Shown piece after piece: positions 41,573 to 50,398 of a stretch of 64,000 nt of DNA. The notes beneath the pieces were generated by a model. It saw nothing but the letters and a program-made list of their open reading frames with translations, was not told the DNA's origin and did no database searches. Both the position numbers and the translations under genes were made by a program. Source of the stretch: Leifsonia xyli subsp. xyli str. CTCB07 (GTDB lineage: Bacteria > Actinomycetota > Actinomycetes > Actinomycetales > Microbacteriaceae); assembly GCF_000007665.1 (NCBI RefSeq), contig NC_006087.1:1178001-1242000 (forward strand), in the 5' to 3' direction. Every line of letters begins with the position of its first letter. Position 1 is the stretch's first letter.

Positions 41573-42651
41573 GAGTCCTCTTCGATTGCCGCTACACGCG
41601 CATTGGCCGGCACGACGGCATCAGCCGGTTCACGGCGGGGCTCGTGACCGCTCTCGCGAAGCGGTGCCCCGTCACGATGCTCATCAGCGATCACCGGCAG
41701 TTGGAGATGCTGCCCGAACTGTCGTGGGAGCTCATCGGCCCGCCGACCGGCCTGGGCGAGCCGTGGGTGGCGCGCCGTGTCAACAAGCTGAAGCCCGATG
41801 TGGTTTTCACGCCGATGCAGACGATGGGCGGATTCGGACGGCGATACCGGCTGGTGCTGACCGTTCACGATCTGATCTACTATCGGCACCCCGCCCCACC
41901 GCGCGATCTGCCCGGGTTCGTCCGGGTGCTGTGGCGTCTCTACCACCTGTCGTGGTGGCCGCAGCGGATGCTGCTGAACCGGGCGGACGCGGTGGTCACG
42001 GTTTCGGAGACCACCAGGGAGCTGATGGCCGAGCATCGGCTGACGAAGCGACCGGTCTCCGTCGTCACCAACGCGGCCGAGATGCCCGCGCTTCCCGGAG
42101 CGCGAGCCCTCCGCACAGCGCCGGAGACGAAGCGGCTCGTCTACATGGGTTCCTTCATGCCGTACAAGAACGTCGACACCCTCGTCCGTGCGGCGGCGCT
42201 GCTGCCCGACTACGAACTGCACCTCATGAGCAGGGTCACCGGGGCCGAGGTCTCGCGGCTGAGCGCCCTCGCGCCGGGTACGCGGCTGGTGTTCCACGAC
42301 GGGGCGAGCGATGAGGAGTACGCGGAGACGCTGGCGAGCGCGACCGCGCTGGTGACGGCGTCTCGCGATGAGGGCTTCGGCATCCCGCTGGTGGAGTCGA
42401 TGACGCTCGGGACGCCGGTCGTCGTCAGCGACATCCCGATCTTCCGCGAGATTGGGGGGGAGGCGGCCTTGTACTTCTCTCCCGACTCGCCCGAGGAGCT
42501 GGCCGAACGCGTGCGGCACGTCGAGGAGCCCGGCGTGTGGGCTTCGCGCTCGGCGGCGGCGCGGCAGAATGCGTCGCGGTTCACTTGGGAGGCGTCGGCC
42601 GAGCGTCTGCTGACCGCGCTGACCGCGACGTCCGCCCGCGGGAAGCGGTAG
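41569..42651 (+). CDS. Glycosyltransferase family 4 protein
   Basis: The 360-aa product has a GT-B fold of the GT4 type: a donor-site block YMGSFMPYKNVDTLVRAA and the E-x7-E motif in SRDEGFGIPLVESMTLGTPV. The N-terminal half (DCRYTRIGRHDGISRFTAGL) resembles mannosyl/rhamnosyltransferases. No signal or membrane segment is seen. The acceptor is unknown. It is coupled to the hydrolase by a GTGA overlap. Confidence 0.87.
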   Translation: MRVLFDCRYTRIGRHDGISRFTAGLVTALAKRCPVTMLISDHRQLEMLPELSWELIGPPTGLGEPWVARRVNKLKPDVVFTPMQTMGGFGRRYRLVLTVHDLIYYRHPAPPRDLPGFVRVLWRLYHLSWWPQRMLLNRADAVVTVSETTRELMAEHRLTKRPVSVVTNAAEMPALPGARALRTAPETKRLVYMGSFMPYKNVDTLVRAAALLPDYELHLMSRVTGAEVSRLSALAPGTRLVFHDGASDEEYAETLASATALVTASRDEGFGIPLVESMTLGTPVVVSDIPIFREIGGEAALYFSPDSPEELAERVRHVEEPGVWASRSAAARQNASRFTWEASAERLLTALTATSARGKR

Positions 42652-42958
42652 GACGAGGCGCAGGCCGCGACCGCGGCGAGGCCAGCCGGGAGCCGTTGCG
42701 GGGGCTGGGCGCTGCCGGTGCGGATGACCTGGCCGGGAACAGAACCGGGCAGCGCCGGTCTCACCTCACCGACGCTGTGAGCAGATCGCGGTCTTCCGGG
42801 CCGAGGTTGAAGCGATCGAGGGTCAGCGTCCCGTCCTCGTACACGAAGCGATGCACCGAACCGTTCGGGATGAACTCACCCGGGGCGGGGGCGGCATGGT
42901 CGGTGAGGTGGTGGGCCAGTGAGCCGATGACGCCGCCGTGGCTGACCAACACGACGCG

Positions 42959-42962
42959 CTAG
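42959..42962. repeat. Target-site duplication, left copy (CTAG)
   Basis: CTAG abuts the left end of the element and is repeated at 44075-44078. On the minus strand it also provides the stop codon of the transposase frame. Confidence 0.8.
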
Positions 42963-43957
42963 GTGTGATGTCCAGGGAGGTTGTTGTCGATTCTGCTAAT
43001 GGGTGGGGCTCTGATGGCGGAGTGGTGCTGGTGATGATTGTAGAAGTGGGGCCAGCCGGGGAGTGCTTCTCGTCGTTCGGCCTCTGAACCATAGAACTGG
43101 GCGTAGGCCCAGCCGTCGGCGAGTGTGCGGTGGAAGCGTTCGATCTTCCCGTTGGTCTGTGGTCGGTATGGTCGGGTCTTCTTCGCCCTGATCCCGAGCT
43201 CTGTGCAGGCGTCTCGCCAGGCGTAGGACTTGTAGGCGGAGCCGTTGTCCGAGAGGACGAGTTCGACGCTGACATCCCGGTCGGCGAACCAGGCGACAGC
43301 ACGCCGCAGGACACCGATCGCGGTGTCCGCCTTCTCGTCGGAGCAGATCTCGGCGTAGGCGACGCGGGAGTGGTCGTCGATGATCGTGTAGACGAACACG
43401 GTGCCCAACCGTGGCTCGTAGCGGTGGTTCCTGCTCTTCGTGCGGGTGGCGGTCGCTTCCCGGTTGCGTTCGCCCTGGACGCGGCCGACGAATCGTCAGC
43501 CGCCGCCGTCGGGGATGTTGCCGAACTTCGTCACGTCGACATGGATCAGCGATCCAGGGTGGTCGTGCTCGTAGCGACGGATCGGCTCGCCCGTGACCCG
43601 ATCAATGGTGCAGAGCCGGTTGATGCGGCAGCACACCAGGACGGCGTGGACGGTCGAGGCGGGAAGGCCAAGCTCGCCGGCGATCTGCACCGGCCCCAGG
43701 CGTCGTCGCCACCTCGCCCGCACGATCCGCTTGAGCACGGGCAACGGCGTCCGCGTTGGCATCGATCGTGGGCGGCTAGACCGGTCGGTCATCCCTCCCG
43801 TGCCTTCGGCGCGGAACCTCGCCGCCCATTTCCGCGCGGTAACGGGCGAGACCATAAACATCTTCGCTGCGACGGAGACCAGCCAATGGTCCTCGACGAT
43901 GAGCCTGGCAAGGCGCAGACGAGCGCGCGGTGTGAGAGCAGCGTTAACGTGGGACAC
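42959..43957 (-). pseudogene. IS481-family transposase with an internal TGA
   Basis: From GTG 43957 the frame begins MSHVNAALTPRARLRLARLI and has an HTH region (HWLVSVAAKMFMVSPVTARK). The DDE core has HVDVTKFGNIPDGGG, DDHSRVAYAEI and VLSDNGSAYKS, then the Glu in RPQTNGKIERFHRTL. A TGA at 43496-43498 interrupts it between GGG and RFVGRVQGERN, where related transposases have Trp as I recall. The frame is otherwise whole on both sides. The final stop TAG lies in the duplicated target, not in the element. As written, the protein is truncated to 153 aa and probably inactive. Confidence 0.88.
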
Positions 43958-44074
43958 GAAGGCCTCCTGGATCGTGAAGCGGTTGAACTGAACAGCTCCA
44001 CTTCACAACCGGAGGCCCTCGCCCCTCAACTCCTCACGACCGTATCGCCGAAACAACCCCCCTGGACATCACAC
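42963..44074. mobile_element. IS481-family insertion sequence (1112 bp)
   Basis: Terminal inverted repeats 42963-42985 and 44052-44074 match at 22 of 23 positions, starting GTGTGATGTCCAGGG. CTAG is duplicated on each side (42959-42962, 44075-44078). CTAG targeting is known for IS481 itself. One transposase frame fills the minus strand. The element interrupts a histidine-phosphatase gene. Confidence 0.92.
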
Positions 44075-44078
44075 CTAG
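44075..44078. repeat. Target-site duplication, right copy (CTAG)
   Basis: The second copy of CTAG abuts the right end of the element. Read on the minus strand it places TAG in frame at the end of the phosphatase N-terminal part. Confidence 0.8.
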
Positions 44079-44523
44079 GGCGGGTGCCGTTCGCCGAGCT
44101 GGAGCAGCGCCGGCAGCGCCCGCGCCACGACCTCCTCGCGGGTTTCCTGGCCCGGCACCGGTGTGTCCCCGGGCCAGCGTTCGAGGGCCTGCTCCCCAGT
44201 GAGGCTCTCGGCCTCGCCGTAGTTGCGTTCGACGACGGCGGGGAGCGGCAGCGGGTCGCCGAGGCCGAGATGCCCGGCGATGATCCGTCCGGTTTCGTAG
44301 GCGCGGCTGAGTGGGCTCGCGTACAGGGCGTCGAAGCGACCGGCGGCGAGGGCGCGTCCCGTGGCATCGGCCTGGACGCGGCTGGTCTCGTTGAGCGGGA
44401 TGTCGCTCGCGCCCTGGATACGCTTAGCGAGGTTCCAATCGGTCTGACCGTGCCGGACAAGGGAGATGAGCGTCACGCGCGTCCTTTCGTTTGAGGACGG
44501 GTCGGGCGCCCGCCGAGCGAAGG

Positions 44524-45375
44524 CTAAACGAGTCGGCGGGAGAGTTCGGTCAGCGTCTCTGTGGTCCCCGCGTTCAGCTTAACGGTCGCGCGCGCATCCC
44601 CCTTCGTCTGGCCGCGGTTGACGATGACGATCGGGAGCCGTCTGCGCCGTGCCTCCTCCAGGAGCCGGACGCCGGAGTTGACCACTAGAGACGAGCCCGC
44701 GATGACGAGAGCGTCGGCCGAGCGGACGAGGGCGCTCGCCTCCCGGTACGTCTCGGCGGGGATGAACTCGCCGAAGAAGACCACATCGGGTTTCAGCCGC
44801 TCGCCGCAGACCGTGCAGTCCGGGATGACGAACGCGTCGATGTCTGTCACGATCGCGTCGCCATCGGGTGCGAACTCGACCGCGCCTTCGGCGTCCAGCC
44901 ACGGGTTCGCCGCGTCGATGCCCGCGGTGATCGCTTCGCGCGCGAACAGCTGGCCGCAGACGAGGCAGAGGACCCGGTCCACTGAGCCGTGCAGATCGAC
45001 GACGCGCCGGCTGCCCGCCTTCTTGTGCAGTCCGTCCACATTCTGCGTCACGACTCCGGCGGCCGCGCCGGCGTCCTCGAGCGCCGCGAGGGCGCGGTGC
45101 CCGTCGTTGGGGCGAGCGGCGGAGAAACGGCGGTAGCCGAGGTGGCTTCCGGCCCAGTAGCGCTTGCGATGGCGATCCTCGGCGAGGAACTGCTGGAATG
45201 TCATCGGGGTGCGCTTCGGCGCTCCCTCGCCGCGGTAGTCGGGGATGCCGGAGTCGGTCGAGACACCGGCGCCGGTCAGCACAGCGAACCGGCGGCCGCT
45301 CAGCACCTCCACCGTCTGGTCGAGGCCCCGCGCGAGTTCGGCCGACAGTGCGCTGCCCGATGGCTCTGTGCTCAC
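44524..45375 (-). CDS. NAD-dependent protein deacetylase (Sir2 family)
   Basis: Sirtuins remove acyl groups from protein lysines using NAD. The 283-aa product has GAGVSTDSGIPDYRG, the TQNVDGLHKKAGS core, catalytic His in LHGSVDRVLCLVC and the zinc pairs CLVC and CTVC. The form fits bacterial class III/U sirtuins. GTG 45375 follows GGAGG. It is divergent from the methyltransferase gene. Confidence 0.93.
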   Translation of the reverse strand: MSTEPSGSALSAELARGLDQTVEVLSGRRFAVLTGAGVSTDSGIPDYRGEGAPKRTPMTFQQFLAEDRHRKRYWAGSHLGYRRFSAARPNDGHRALAALEDAGAAAGVVTQNVDGLHKKAGSRRVVDLHGSVDRVLCLVCGQLFAREAITAGIDAANPWLDAEGAVEFAPDGDAIVTDIDAFVIPDCTVCGERLKPDVVFFGEFIPAETYREASALVRSADALVIAGSSLVVNSGVRLLEEARRRRLPIVIVNRGQTKGDARATVKLNAGTTETLTELSRRLV

Positions 45376-45452
45376 AGAAACCTCCTGGATGTCTCCCGAG
45401 TTTAACCGGCGCAGTTTTCGGATTTGTTTCCGCGTCCTGGCAATCTGGACGG

Positions 45453-46286
45453 GTGCAGATCCACCGTGTGACCGACCTCGACGCCGACGGCTTGGCCGAC
45501 TACTCCCGCCTGACCGATGTCGCCCTCCGCCGGGTCAGCGAGCCCGAGGGCGGTCTCTACATCGCCGAATCGACGAAGGTCATCACCCGTGCCCTGGCCG
45601 CCGGCCACCGCCCGCGCTCGGTTCTGCTGCAGGAGCAGTGGCTGCCCGATGTGGAGCCGCTGCTCGCGCCGTTTCCGGAGGCGCCGGTCTTCGTGGGCGA
45701 GGCGGCGGCGTTGCAGAGGCTCACCGGCTACCACCTCCACCGCGGTGCGCTGGCGGCCATGCACCGTCCGGCCTTGCCGGCCCCGGTAGACCTGCTGAGG
45801 GAAGCGCGGCGGATCGTGGTGCTGGAGGATATCGTCGATCATACGAACGTTGGGGCGATCTTCCGCAGTGTCGCGGGGCTCGGAGCCGATGCTGTGCTCG
45901 TCAGCCCGCGCTGCGCCGATCCGCTCTATCGGCGGAGTGTGCGGGTCAGCATGGGCACGGTGCTGCAGGTTCCGTGGACGCGCATCCCCGAATGGGACGA
46001 AGCGGCGCCGCTCCTGCGCGACGCCGGTTTCGAGATCGCGGCGCTGGCGCTGGCGGACGAGGCCGTCGCACTGGACGAGTACGCAGTGGCCCCTCCCGAG
46101 CGGGTGGCGATGGTGCTGGGCTCTGAGGGCGACGGGTTGAGCCGGAGAGAGCTGGCCGCGGCGGACCGCGTTGTCGCCATCCCGATGCTGCACGGGGTGG
46201 ATTCGCTCAATGTGGCCTCGGCCAGCGCGGTGGCGCTGTGGGCGCTGCGGGTGCGTTCTCAGGGTCGCGGTGCCGACTGCCCCTAG
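45453..46286 (+). CDS. TrmH/SpoU-family RNA 2'-O-methyltransferase
   Basis: The 277-aa product has the SPOUT knot motifs: LEDIVDHTNVGAIFRSVAGL (motif 1), VAMVLGSEGDGLSRRELAA (motif 2) and IPMLHGVDSLNVASASAV (motif 3). The N-terminal part (YIAESTKVITRALAAGHRPR) is a substrate-binding domain of the SpoU_sub type. Whether rRNA or tRNA is modified cannot be told. GTG 45453 has a CAATCT box 6 nt upstream, a weaker leaderless arrangement. Confidence 0.9.
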   Translation: MQIHRVTDLDADGLADYSRLTDVALRRVSEPEGGLYIAESTKVITRALAAGHRPRSVLLQEQWLPDVEPLLAPFPEAPVFVGEAAALQRLTGYHLHRGALAAMHRPALPAPVDLLREARRIVVLEDIVDHTNVGAIFRSVAGLGADAVLVSPRCADPLYRRSVRVSMGTVLQVPWTRIPEWDEAAPLLRDAGFEIAALALADEAVALDEYAVAPPERVAMVLGSEGDGLSRRELAAADRVVAIPMLHGVDSLNVASASAVALWALRVRSQGRGADCP

Positions 46287-46289
46287 AAT
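46284..46289 (+). promoter_or_regulatory. -10 box of the D,D-carboxypeptidase gene
   Basis: TAGAAT overlaps the methyltransferase stop and stands 7 nt before ATG 46297. Confidence 0.5.
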
Positions 46290-46296
46290 GACCAGA

Positions 46297-47556
46297 ATGT
46301 CTCCGCAAGTCCCCGTCGATCCATCGCGCCGCTCGAACCGCCGGCAGATCTACCGCCGCCGGCGGATCGCGGTGTTCGGCGGCGGGGGTGCTCTGTTGTC
46401 CGTGCTCCTGTATGTGTTCGGCTCTCTGATCGCCCCGGTGCCGGCGACGGCCGCAGCGGTTGAGCCCCAGAAGACGCTCACGAAGCCCGCGGCGCAGCTG
46501 GTGTGGCCGGGGTACGGGTCGGCGGTGATCGCCGCGCCAGATTATCCCGGGGCGACCGCATTCGACGGCAGCGACGCGAGCCTGCCGATCGCGAGCGTCA
46601 CCAAGGCGATCACGGCGCTGGTCGTGCTCGATAAGAAACCGCTCAGCGGCAGCGAGCAGGGGCCGGAGATCTCTTTCACGCAGAAGGACGTCGACATCTG
46701 GAACCAGGTCGTCGGTGAGGGCGGCTCCTGGGCGCCGGTCAAGGCGGGGACCTCGATGACGGAGAAAGAGGCCCTCACCGCGATGCTTCTGCCGTCAGCC
46801 AACAACTATGCGATCTCGCTCGCGAACTGGGCGTTCGGTTCGACCGGGGCGTATGTCTCGGCGGCCAACGACTGGCTCGGGAAGAAGGGCTTCTCCGGCA
46901 CGAAAATCACCAGCCCAGACGGGCTGGACCCGGGCAATGTCAGCACCACGAAAGATCTCATCGGCATCGGGAAGCTCGTCCTCGATTCGCCCGCGCTGTC
47001 CTCGATCGTCTCGAAGAAGACCGCGACGCTGCCGGGCGCGGGCGACCAGGACAACACGAATTCGCTGCTGGGCGTCGAGGGCGTCGACGGTATCAAGACC
47101 GGCAATACGGACGAGGCGGGGTTCTGCCTGCTGTTCTCGGCGGAGGTGCCGGTCGGCAAGGCCAAGGTGCGCGTCGTCGGCGCGGTGCTCGGCGCGGATA
47201 GCCGCGACACCCTGTGGGCGAATGTCAAGGAACTGCTGCAGAGCATGCGGAACGGTTTCCACGAGGTGGAGGCGGTGAAGGCCGGACAGGTGTTCGGTTC
47301 GTACGACACTCCGTGGGGGTCGAGCTCCGACTTGGTCGCGACGGCGGGGAAGACGTTCGTCGTCTGGTCGGACACGCCGCTCCGGGTCCACCTGGAGACA
47401 CGGGCGCTGCGGTCCGGGGCCCGGGGTGATCTCCTCGGCCGGGTGACGTTCACGCTCGGCGGCAAGAGCGAGACCGTCGAACTCGCGCTGGCGAGGGATG
47501 TGCCCGGTCCCGGCTTCGGGTGGCGGCTCGCCCACCCCGGCGGGTTCGGTGTATGA
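46297..47556 (+). CDS. D-alanyl-D-alanine carboxypeptidase (penicillin-binding, S11 type)
   Basis: It trims peptidoglycan stem peptides outside the membrane. The product of about 419 aa has a basic N-terminus and a signal-anchor (VFGGGGALLSVLLYVFGSLI, residues 26-45). The three active-site motifs are SVTK (100-103), SAN (in LLPSANNYA) and KTG (in IKTGNTDEAG). The C-terminal domain is beta-rich with no second membrane helix visible. ATG 46297 is chosen because of the TAGAAT box; ATG 46288 is in the same frame. The neighbour uvrA-like gene is 32 nt downstream. Confidence 0.92.
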   Translation: MSPQVPVDPSRRSNRRQIYRRRRIAVFGGGGALLSVLLYVFGSLIAPVPATAAAVEPQKTLTKPAAQLVWPGYGSAVIAAPDYPGATAFDGSDASLPIASVTKAITALVVLDKKPLSGSEQGPEISFTQKDVDIWNQVVGEGGSWAPVKAGTSMTEKEALTAMLLPSANNYAISLANWAFGSTGAYVSAANDWLGKKGFSGTKITSPDGLDPGNVSTTKDLIGIGKLVLDSPALSSIVSKKTATLPGAGDQDNTNSLLGVEGVDGIKTGNTDEAGFCLLFSAEVPVGKAKVRVVGAVLGADSRDTLWANVKELLQSMRNGFHEVEAVKAGQVFGSYDTPWGSSSDLVATAGKTFVVWSDTPLRVHLETRALRSGARGDLLGRVTFTLGGKSETVELALARDVPGPGFGWRLAHPGGFGV

Positions 47557-47588
47557 GGGGACAGCGCCCGGGCGACAGTGAGGACAGG

Positions 47589-49943
47589 ATGATAGCCACA
47601 CCGGACAGCCACGATCGGATTCGCGTCCACGGCGCGCGGGCGAACAACCTGAAAGACGTGAGCGTTGAGCTCCCGAAGCGCCGGCTCACAGTCTTCACCG
47701 GTGTCTCCGGATCCGGCAAGAGTTCGCTCGTGTTCGGCACGATCGCCGCCGAGTCGCAGCGGCTCATCAACGAGACGTACAGCTCTTTCCTCCAGGGCTT
47801 CATGCCCTCCCTCGCGCGCCCCGATGTGGACGTGCTGGAAGGGCTCACCACGGCCATCCTGGTCGACCAGGAGCGGATGGGCGCGAACTCGCGCTCGACC
47901 GTCGGGACCGTGACGGACGCGAATGCGATTCTGCGCATCCTGTTCAGCCGGCTCGGATCGCCGCAGGCGTTCTCGTTCAACGTCCCGACGGTGACGGGCA
48001 GGGGCGCCATCACGATCGAGCGCGCCGGAGCGGCCGGCAAGCCCGGCAAGACGGTCGAGCGGCGCACGTTCAGCCAGACGGGCGGCATGTGCCCGCGCTG
48101 CGAGGGGATGGGTTCGGTCACCGACATCGACCTGACCCAGATCTACGACGAGACCAAGTCTCTCGCCCAGGGCGCGATCACGGTGCCCGGGTACACTTCG
48201 GCGGGCTGGTCGGTGCGGATGTTCAGCGAGTCCGGGTTCCTCGACCCCGAGAAGCGGATCGCCGATTACAGCGAGGGGGAGCGGGCGGACTTCCTGTACA
48301 AGGAGCCGGTCAAAGTCAAGATCAGCGGTATCAACATGACCTATGAGGGTCTGGTGCCGCGCGTGCAGAAGTCGATGCTGTCGAAGGACCCCGAGGCGAT
48401 GCAGCCGCACATCCGCGCCTTCGTGGAGCGGGCCGTCACTTACACCGCCTGCCCGGACTGCGGCGGGACGCGGCTCAACGAAGGCGCGCGCTCGTCCAGG
48501 GTCGCCGGGATCAGCATCGCCGACGCCTGTGCCATGCAGATCAGCGACCTGGCGCAGTGGGCGCGGGATCTCGACGAGGAGAGTGTGGCTCCGCTGCTTG
48601 CGAATCTGCGCGGAACGCTGGACGCGTTCGTGGAGATCGGACTCGGCTATCTCTCCCTCGATCGGCCTTCGGGTACGCTCTCCGGCGGGGAGGCCCAGCG
48701 CGCGAAGATGATCCGCCACCTGGGGTCGTCGCTCACGGATGTCACCTACGTCTTCGATGAGCCGACGATCGGGTTGCACCCGCACGACATCCAGCGCATG
48801 AACGCCCTGCTGCGGCAGCTGCGTGACAAGGGCAACACGGTGCTCGTCGTGGAGCACAAACCGGAGGCGATCGCGATCGCCGACCATATCGTGGACATCG
48901 GCCCGGGTGCGGGAACAGCCGGGGGCACTGTCGTCTTCGAAGGGACGGTCGACGGGCTGCGCGCGAGCGGTACGCTCACCGGCCGGCACCTGGACGATCG
49001 GGCCCGGGTGAAGGAGACGGTGCGGAAACCGGCAGGGACGCTTCCGGTGCGCGGCGCCGCATCGCACAACCTGAAGGACGTGGACGTCGACATCCCGCTC
49101 GGTGTTCTCGTGGTGGTCACCGGTGTCGCGGGTTCTGGCAAGAGCTCGCTCATCCAGGGCTCGGTCGCTCCGCGCGAGGGCGTGGTATCCATCGACCAGG
49201 CCGGCATCAAGGGATCGCGTCGGAGCAATCCGGCGACCTACACCGGACTGCTGGAACCGATCCGGAAAGCGTTCGCGAAAGAGAACGGTGTGAAGCCCGC
49301 GCTGTTCTCGGCGAACTCGGAGGGCGCTTGCCCGAACTGCAACGGCGCCGGTGTCGTCTACACGGATCTCGGCGTCATGGCGGGCGTCTCCACCGTCTGC
49401 GAGGTCTGCGAGGGCAAGCGCTTCGAGCAGTCGTTGCTCGACTACCGACTCGGGGGCAAGGACATCAGCGAGGTGCTCGGGATGTCGGTGCATGACGCCG
49501 AGCGGTTCTTCGGAGACGGGGAGGCCCGGCTTCCGGACGCGCACGCCATCCTGGACAGGCTGGTGGATGTCGGCCTCGGCTACCTCACCATCGGTCAGCC
49601 CCTCACCACCCTGTCGGGAGGGGAGCGGCAGCGGCTGAAGCTGGCAACGCACATGGCGGAGAAGGGCGGCGCGTACGTCCTGGACGAGCCGACGACCGGG
49701 CTGCACCTGGCGGATGTCGAGCAGCTGCTCGGCCTACTCGATCGGTTGGTCGAGTCCGGCAAGTCGGTGATCGTGATCGAGCACCACCAGGCTGTGATGG
49801 CCCATGCCGACTGGATCATCGATCTCGGCCCGGGGGCGGGGCACGACGGCGGCCGCATCGTGTTCGAAGGGACGCCCGCGCAGCTGGTCGCGGCGCGCTC
49901 GACGCTGACCGGCGAGCATCTAGCCGCGTACATCGGGGCGTAG
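47589..49943 (+). CDS. Second UvrA-like excinuclease ATPase (short class)
   Basis: The 784-aa product is a UvrA homologue shorter than the main UvrA (968 aa). It has two Walker A loops (GVSGSGKSS and GVAGSGKSS), signatures LSGGEAQR and LSGGERQR, and the zinc pairs CPRC, CPDC, CPNC and CEVC. The missing length falls in the region where full UvrA binds UvrB. This short class occurs in actinobacteria with drug resistance (DrrC-like) or unknown repair roles. No drug-biosynthesis genes are nearby. ATG 47589 follows GAGGACAGG. Confidence 0.88.
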   Translation: MIATPDSHDRIRVHGARANNLKDVSVELPKRRLTVFTGVSGSGKSSLVFGTIAAESQRLINETYSSFLQGFMPSLARPDVDVLEGLTTAILVDQERMGANSRSTVGTVTDANAILRILFSRLGSPQAFSFNVPTVTGRGAITIERAGAAGKPGKTVERRTFSQTGGMCPRCEGMGSVTDIDLTQIYDETKSLAQGAITVPGYTSAGWSVRMFSESGFLDPEKRIADYSEGERADFLYKEPVKVKISGINMTYEGLVPRVQKSMLSKDPEAMQPHIRAFVERAVTYTACPDCGGTRLNEGARSSRVAGISIADACAMQISDLAQWARDLDEESVAPLLANLRGTLDAFVEIGLGYLSLDRPSGTLSGGEAQRAKMIRHLGSSLTDVTYVFDEPTIGLHPHDIQRMNALLRQLRDKGNTVLVVEHKPEAIAIADHIVDIGPGAGTAGGTVVFEGTVDGLRASGTLTGRHLDDRARVKETVRKPAGTLPVRGAASHNLKDVDVDIPLGVLVVVTGVAGSGKSSLIQGSVAPREGVVSIDQAGIKGSRRSNPATYTGLLEPIRKAFAKENGVKPALFSANSEGACPNCNGAGVVYTDLGVMAGVSTVCEVCEGKRFEQSLLDYRLGGKDISEVLGMSVHDAERFFGDGEARLPDAHAILDRLVDVGLGYLTIGQPLTTLSGGERQRLKLATHMAEKGGAYVLDEPTTGLHLADVEQLLGLLDRLVESGKSVIVIEHHQAVMAHADWIIDLGPGAGHDGGRIVFEGTPAQLVAARSTLTGEHLAAYIGA

Positions 49944-50108
49944 GGCTTCCGCCTCCCGTTCCCCGAAAGTCTCTCCCCCTACGCCTGGCGGGGAGTTCTC
50001 GGTGGTGTCATCGCGACTCTCGGGGCGGCTTGAGAAAACGGAGTCTAGAGTGCGATAAGGGCGTTCTTCGCCGGTGGTGTTGGCGTACTCGGCATATTCG
50101 TCTTCACC

Positions 50109-50152
50109 CTCTACCGCTGGATACCAGCAACCGCCAGGTGAAGACCTGTTGG
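50109..50152 (+). repeat. 44-bp dispersed repeat, copy 1
   Basis: This segment matches 51226-51269 at about 36 of 44 positions. In both copies the same frame encodes LY-W-PATA and a TGA, so they derive from one coding end. Confidence 0.65.
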
Positions 50153-50168
50153 CTTGGGCATCGCCATG

Positions 50169-50174
50169 TAGCCT
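50169..50174 (+). promoter_or_regulatory. -10 box of the 48-aa membrane protein gene
   Basis: TAGCCT lies 6 nt before ATG 50181, the leaderless pattern seen at many genes in this window. Confidence 0.45.
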
Positions 50175-50180
50175 TTGGGT

Positions 50181-50327
50181 ATGTTTGGAAATATAACGAT
50201 CTTCACAGCAATCTCACTTGTGCTTCTCGCCTGCGCAATCGCATGGCTGGTGATCTGGTTTCTTCCAGCACGTCGCCGACGCCAGCATGAACAGCGCGAG
50301 AATTCCTCGTCGACGAATACTCCTTGA
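50181..50327 (+). CDS. Small single-pass membrane protein (48 aa)
   Basis: The frame encodes MFGNITIFTAISLVLLACAI followed by AWLVIWFLP, a long hydrophobic helix, then a very basic RRRRQHEQRE tail. The layout suggests an outside N-terminus and a cytoplasmic tail. No family is recognised. Support comes from the -10 box 6 nt upstream and the sensible membrane topology. It is 71 nt upstream of a secreted-protein gene and might work with it. Annotation pipelines may miss it because of size. Confidence 0.5.
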   Translation: MFGNITIFTAISLVLLACAIAWLVIWFLPARRRRQHEQRENSSSTNTP

Positions 50328-50398
50328 CCGCTTTCTGAGAACTCTCACATATTGAGGTCGAGGCCCCCAAGCCGGGTGCCCGATACAAAGGAGTTCAC

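Larger units (their letters stand above)
42761..44476 (-). pseudogene. Histidine phosphatase gene split by an IS481-family element
   Basis: The N-terminal part (44079-44476) begins at GTG 44476 with LVRHGQTDWNLAKRIQG, the RHG motif of phosphoglycerate-mutase-like phosphatases, and runs to GERHPP. The C-terminal part (42761-42958) has RVVLVSHGGVIGSLAHHLTD, the second catalytic His block. Both parts are in the same frame once the element and one CTAG copy are removed, but the joined sequence would have TAG between them. The gene is disrupted; the substrate is unknown. Confidence 0.9.
49944..50180 (+). other. Gap holding a degenerate small membrane-protein end and repeat copy 1
   Basis: After the UvrA-like gene a weak hairpin (49973-49978 with 49990-49995) may be a terminator. 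From 50055 a 28-codon frame reads RAFFAGGVGVLGIFVFTLYR then WIPATAR and stops at 50141. It looks like a transmembrane C-terminus, but the first codon is ATA rather than ATG, so the start seems lost. Confidence 0.35.

Noticed and set aside
46806..49706. A 966-codon minus-strand frame across the carboxypeptidase and UvrA-like genes
   Set aside because: It spans two well-supported plus-strand genes and shows no family motifs; shadow frame.
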